NCBI GenBank assembly: GCA_021740745.1
Contig: JAIOZF010000026.1
Coordinates: 1-35,973, forward strand
Direction: 5' to 3'
Source: Crocinitomicaceae bacterium
GTDB taxonomy: Bacteria > Bacteroidota > Bacteroidia > Flavobacteriales_D > Crocinitomicaceae
Length of the DNA stretch: 35,973 nt
Part shown: positions 34,983 to 35,973 of the stretch, piece after piece
Numbering within the stretch: position 1 is the first letter of the stretch
Layout of the letters: every line of letters starts with the position of its first letter
Notes under the pieces: generated by a model
Database searches by the model: none
Told to the model about the DNA's origin: nothing
The model's input: only the letters and a program-made list of their open reading frames with translations
Translations under genes and position numbers: made by a program

Positions 34983-35456
34983 ATGAAAGTGAGGCTTATT
35001 TGTATTGGGAAGACAGGGAAGAAATTCCTTGAAGATGGTGAAAATGAATACATGCAACGAGTTAAGCACTATGTTCAAATAGAACGGATTGAAATTCCAG
35101 ACTTGAAAAATGCACGCAAATTAACATTTGAGCAAATCAAGCAAATGGAAGGAAAAGAAATACTCTCAAAATTAGGAAGTGGGGAACAATTAATATTACT
35201 CGATGAAAGAGGTAGCGTATTGTCATCTGTAGAGTTTTCCAATTTTATTCAACAACGCTTCAATACTGGAGGTAAGGCACTTGTTTTTGTGATTGGAGGA
35301 GCATATGGTTTCTCATCTGACGTTTATGAGGCTGCACAAGGAAAGATTAGCTTATCTAAAATGACTTTTTCTCACCAAATGATACGAATGATTTTCTTTG
35401 AACAATTATATCGTGCAATGACCATTTTAAAAGGGGAACCTTATCACCACGAATAA
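34983..35456 (+). CDS. rlmH: 23S rRNA (pseudouridine1915-N3)-methyltransferase
   Basis: A 157-residue RlmH of the SPOUT class, which methylates pseudouridine 1915 in helix 69 of 23S rRNA at the 70S stage. The trefoil-knot core and SAM site are visible as LILLDERGSVLSSVEFS (about 73-89) and VFVIGGAYGFSSDVYEAA (about 101-118). The C-terminal signature KMTFSHQMIRMIFFEQLYRAMTILKGEPYHHE is complete up to the end, which carries residues for catalysis. Length and start are standard. It appears monocistronic, with the convergent small membrane protein gene ending 6 bases after its stop. Confidence 0.97.
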   Translation: MKVRLICIGKTGKKFLEDGENEYMQRVKHYVQIERIEIPDLKNARKLTFEQIKQMEGKEILSKLGSGEQLILLDERGSVLSSVEFSNFIQQRFNTGGKALVFVIGGAYGFSSDVYEAAQGKISLSKMTFSHQMIRMIFFEQLYRAMTILKGEPYHHE

Positions 35457-35462
35457 TCAATC

Positions 35463-35837
35463 TTACAGACTGTCATCAAGAATATCATCTTTCGACGATT
35501 TCTCTTGGAATAGTTTTGGATTTATGAAAAATGAAATTCCTACAGTAAGCATGCCAGCCATGAAAATATAATAGGCGTAGGGCCAATGCATGATAAAAAA
35601 GATCAATCCAATAAAAAGGATAATACTCCCTAACCAAAACACAAAATTAAATCCAGGATCGCTTTTCCCTGATTTGAATGTCAAAAGATTAAAAAGTAAA
35701 GCAATTGCCCCACTGCTTAGAAAAATAATTTTGGCTGTACCAACTGTTATGTAAGAACGACCAACACCCGCAAATAAAACAAGTCCCATTAGAAAGGCAA
35801 TAGCGAAGAAGATGGAAGCAAATCGTTTTAGTATCAT
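35463..35837 (-). CDS. Small four-helix membrane protein, GldL-like C-terminal half
   Basis: A 124-residue inner-membrane protein from the ATG at 35837; a longer frame would start at 35870 with a TTG and no better signal. Four hydrophobic helices are visible: FASIFFAIAFLMGLVLFAG, TAKIIFLSSGAIALLFNLL, FNFVFWLGSIILFIGLIFFI and YYIFMAGMLTVGISFFI. The sequence FFIMHWPYAYYIFMAGM resembles the conserved xxHWPgA segment of the gliding protein GldL and related Bacteroidota membrane proteins, so it may belong to that wider group; it lacks the rest of GldL. The C-terminus is charged (EKSSKDDILDDSL) and cytoplasmic. Function unknown. Confidence 0.78.
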   Translation of the reverse strand: MILKRFASIFFAIAFLMGLVLFAGVGRSYITVGTAKIIFLSSGAIALLFNLLTFKSGKSDPGFNFVFWLGSIILFIGLIFFIMHWPYAYYIFMAGMLTVGISFFINPKLFQEKSSKDDILDDSL

Positions 35838-35841
35838 TGTA

Positions 35842-35849
35842 TAAATATA
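35842..35849 (-). promoter_or_regulatory. Possible -7 box (TATATTTA) of the small membrane protein gene
   Basis: One mismatch to TAnnTTTG on the minus strand, ending 4 bases before the ATG at 35837. It repeats the spacing seen at nadC and rlmH and supports that ATG as the start. Confidence 0.3.
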
Positions 35850-35973
35850 GGAAATCTGCTCAAGAAACAATGATATGAAAAACGCTTTATTGCAACTCAG
35901 TTTGGAAATTTAATTGCACAAATACGATTTGTAATTGTTGATGACAAGAAGAAAATCAATTTCATCTTCGATT

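Noticed and set aside
35910-35972. Possible 3' end of a minus-strand gene at the right edge
   Set aside because: Only about 20 open codons are visible, with no recognisable motif, and two other frames are equally uninformative; it cannot be supported from this window.

Overview
The window reads as chromosome of a low-GC member of Bacteroidota, most likely Flavobacteriales and perhaps close to Crocinitomicaceae/Fluviicola (the lineage is my inference). The signs are promoters of the TAnnTTTG type, almost no Shine-Dalgarno sites, the gene order rplM-rpsI-rpsB-tsf, a monomeric NADP isocitrate dehydrogenase, and DUF4783 and DUF4403 proteins. I see no tRNA, rRNA, CRISPR array, transposase or phage gene.

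Layout. 1-4490 (+): the 3' end of a phosphatidylserine synthase gene, purS, an aldehyde dehydrogenase, a membrane-anchored coiled-coil protein, and an RRM RNA-binding protein followed by an enoyl-CoA hydratase-like protein. 4600-8830 (+): a translation block, rplM-rpsI, rpsB-tsf and pyrH-frr, with clear terminators after tsf and frr. 8832-15501 (-): an OmpA-family protein, a DUF4403 lipoprotein coupled to a small exported protein, monomeric icd, rdgB, and a GxxExxY (PD-(D/E)XK-like) protein. 15575-16540: nine tandem units of about 110 bp, each an imperfect inverted repeat built from CTCTGCG-like elements. 16566-24747 (-): a probable long operon, pabB-tilS-rsmF-like-asnB-glycosyltransferase-glycosyltransferase. 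24810-32092 (+): an acyltransferase, then a tripartite RND efflux operon (adaptor, pump, TolC-like). 32098-35973: a multi-spanning membrane protein (-), nadC (+), a DUF4783 protein (-), rlmH (+) and a small membrane protein (-).

How the genes work together. The ribosomal and frr genes serve translation, pyrH serves pyrimidine synthesis, and tilS, the rsmF-like gene and rlmH modify tRNA and rRNA. asnB and the two glycosyltransferases look like a surface-glycan module riding on a housekeeping operon. The three RND genes overlap or nearly touch and should form one envelope-spanning pump.

Most worth a second look. (1) The hairpin repeat array lies directly upstream of a nuclease-fold GxxExxY gene, an arrangement reminiscent of REP/RAYT pairs. 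(2) Several genes (nadC, rlmH, pabB, and with weaker boxes asnB, the RRM gene and the last membrane protein) have a -7 box ending only 3-4 nt before the start codon, which predicts leaderless mRNAs. (3) A 7-bp microsatellite-like tract links the asnB stop to the start of a glycosyltransferase gene.
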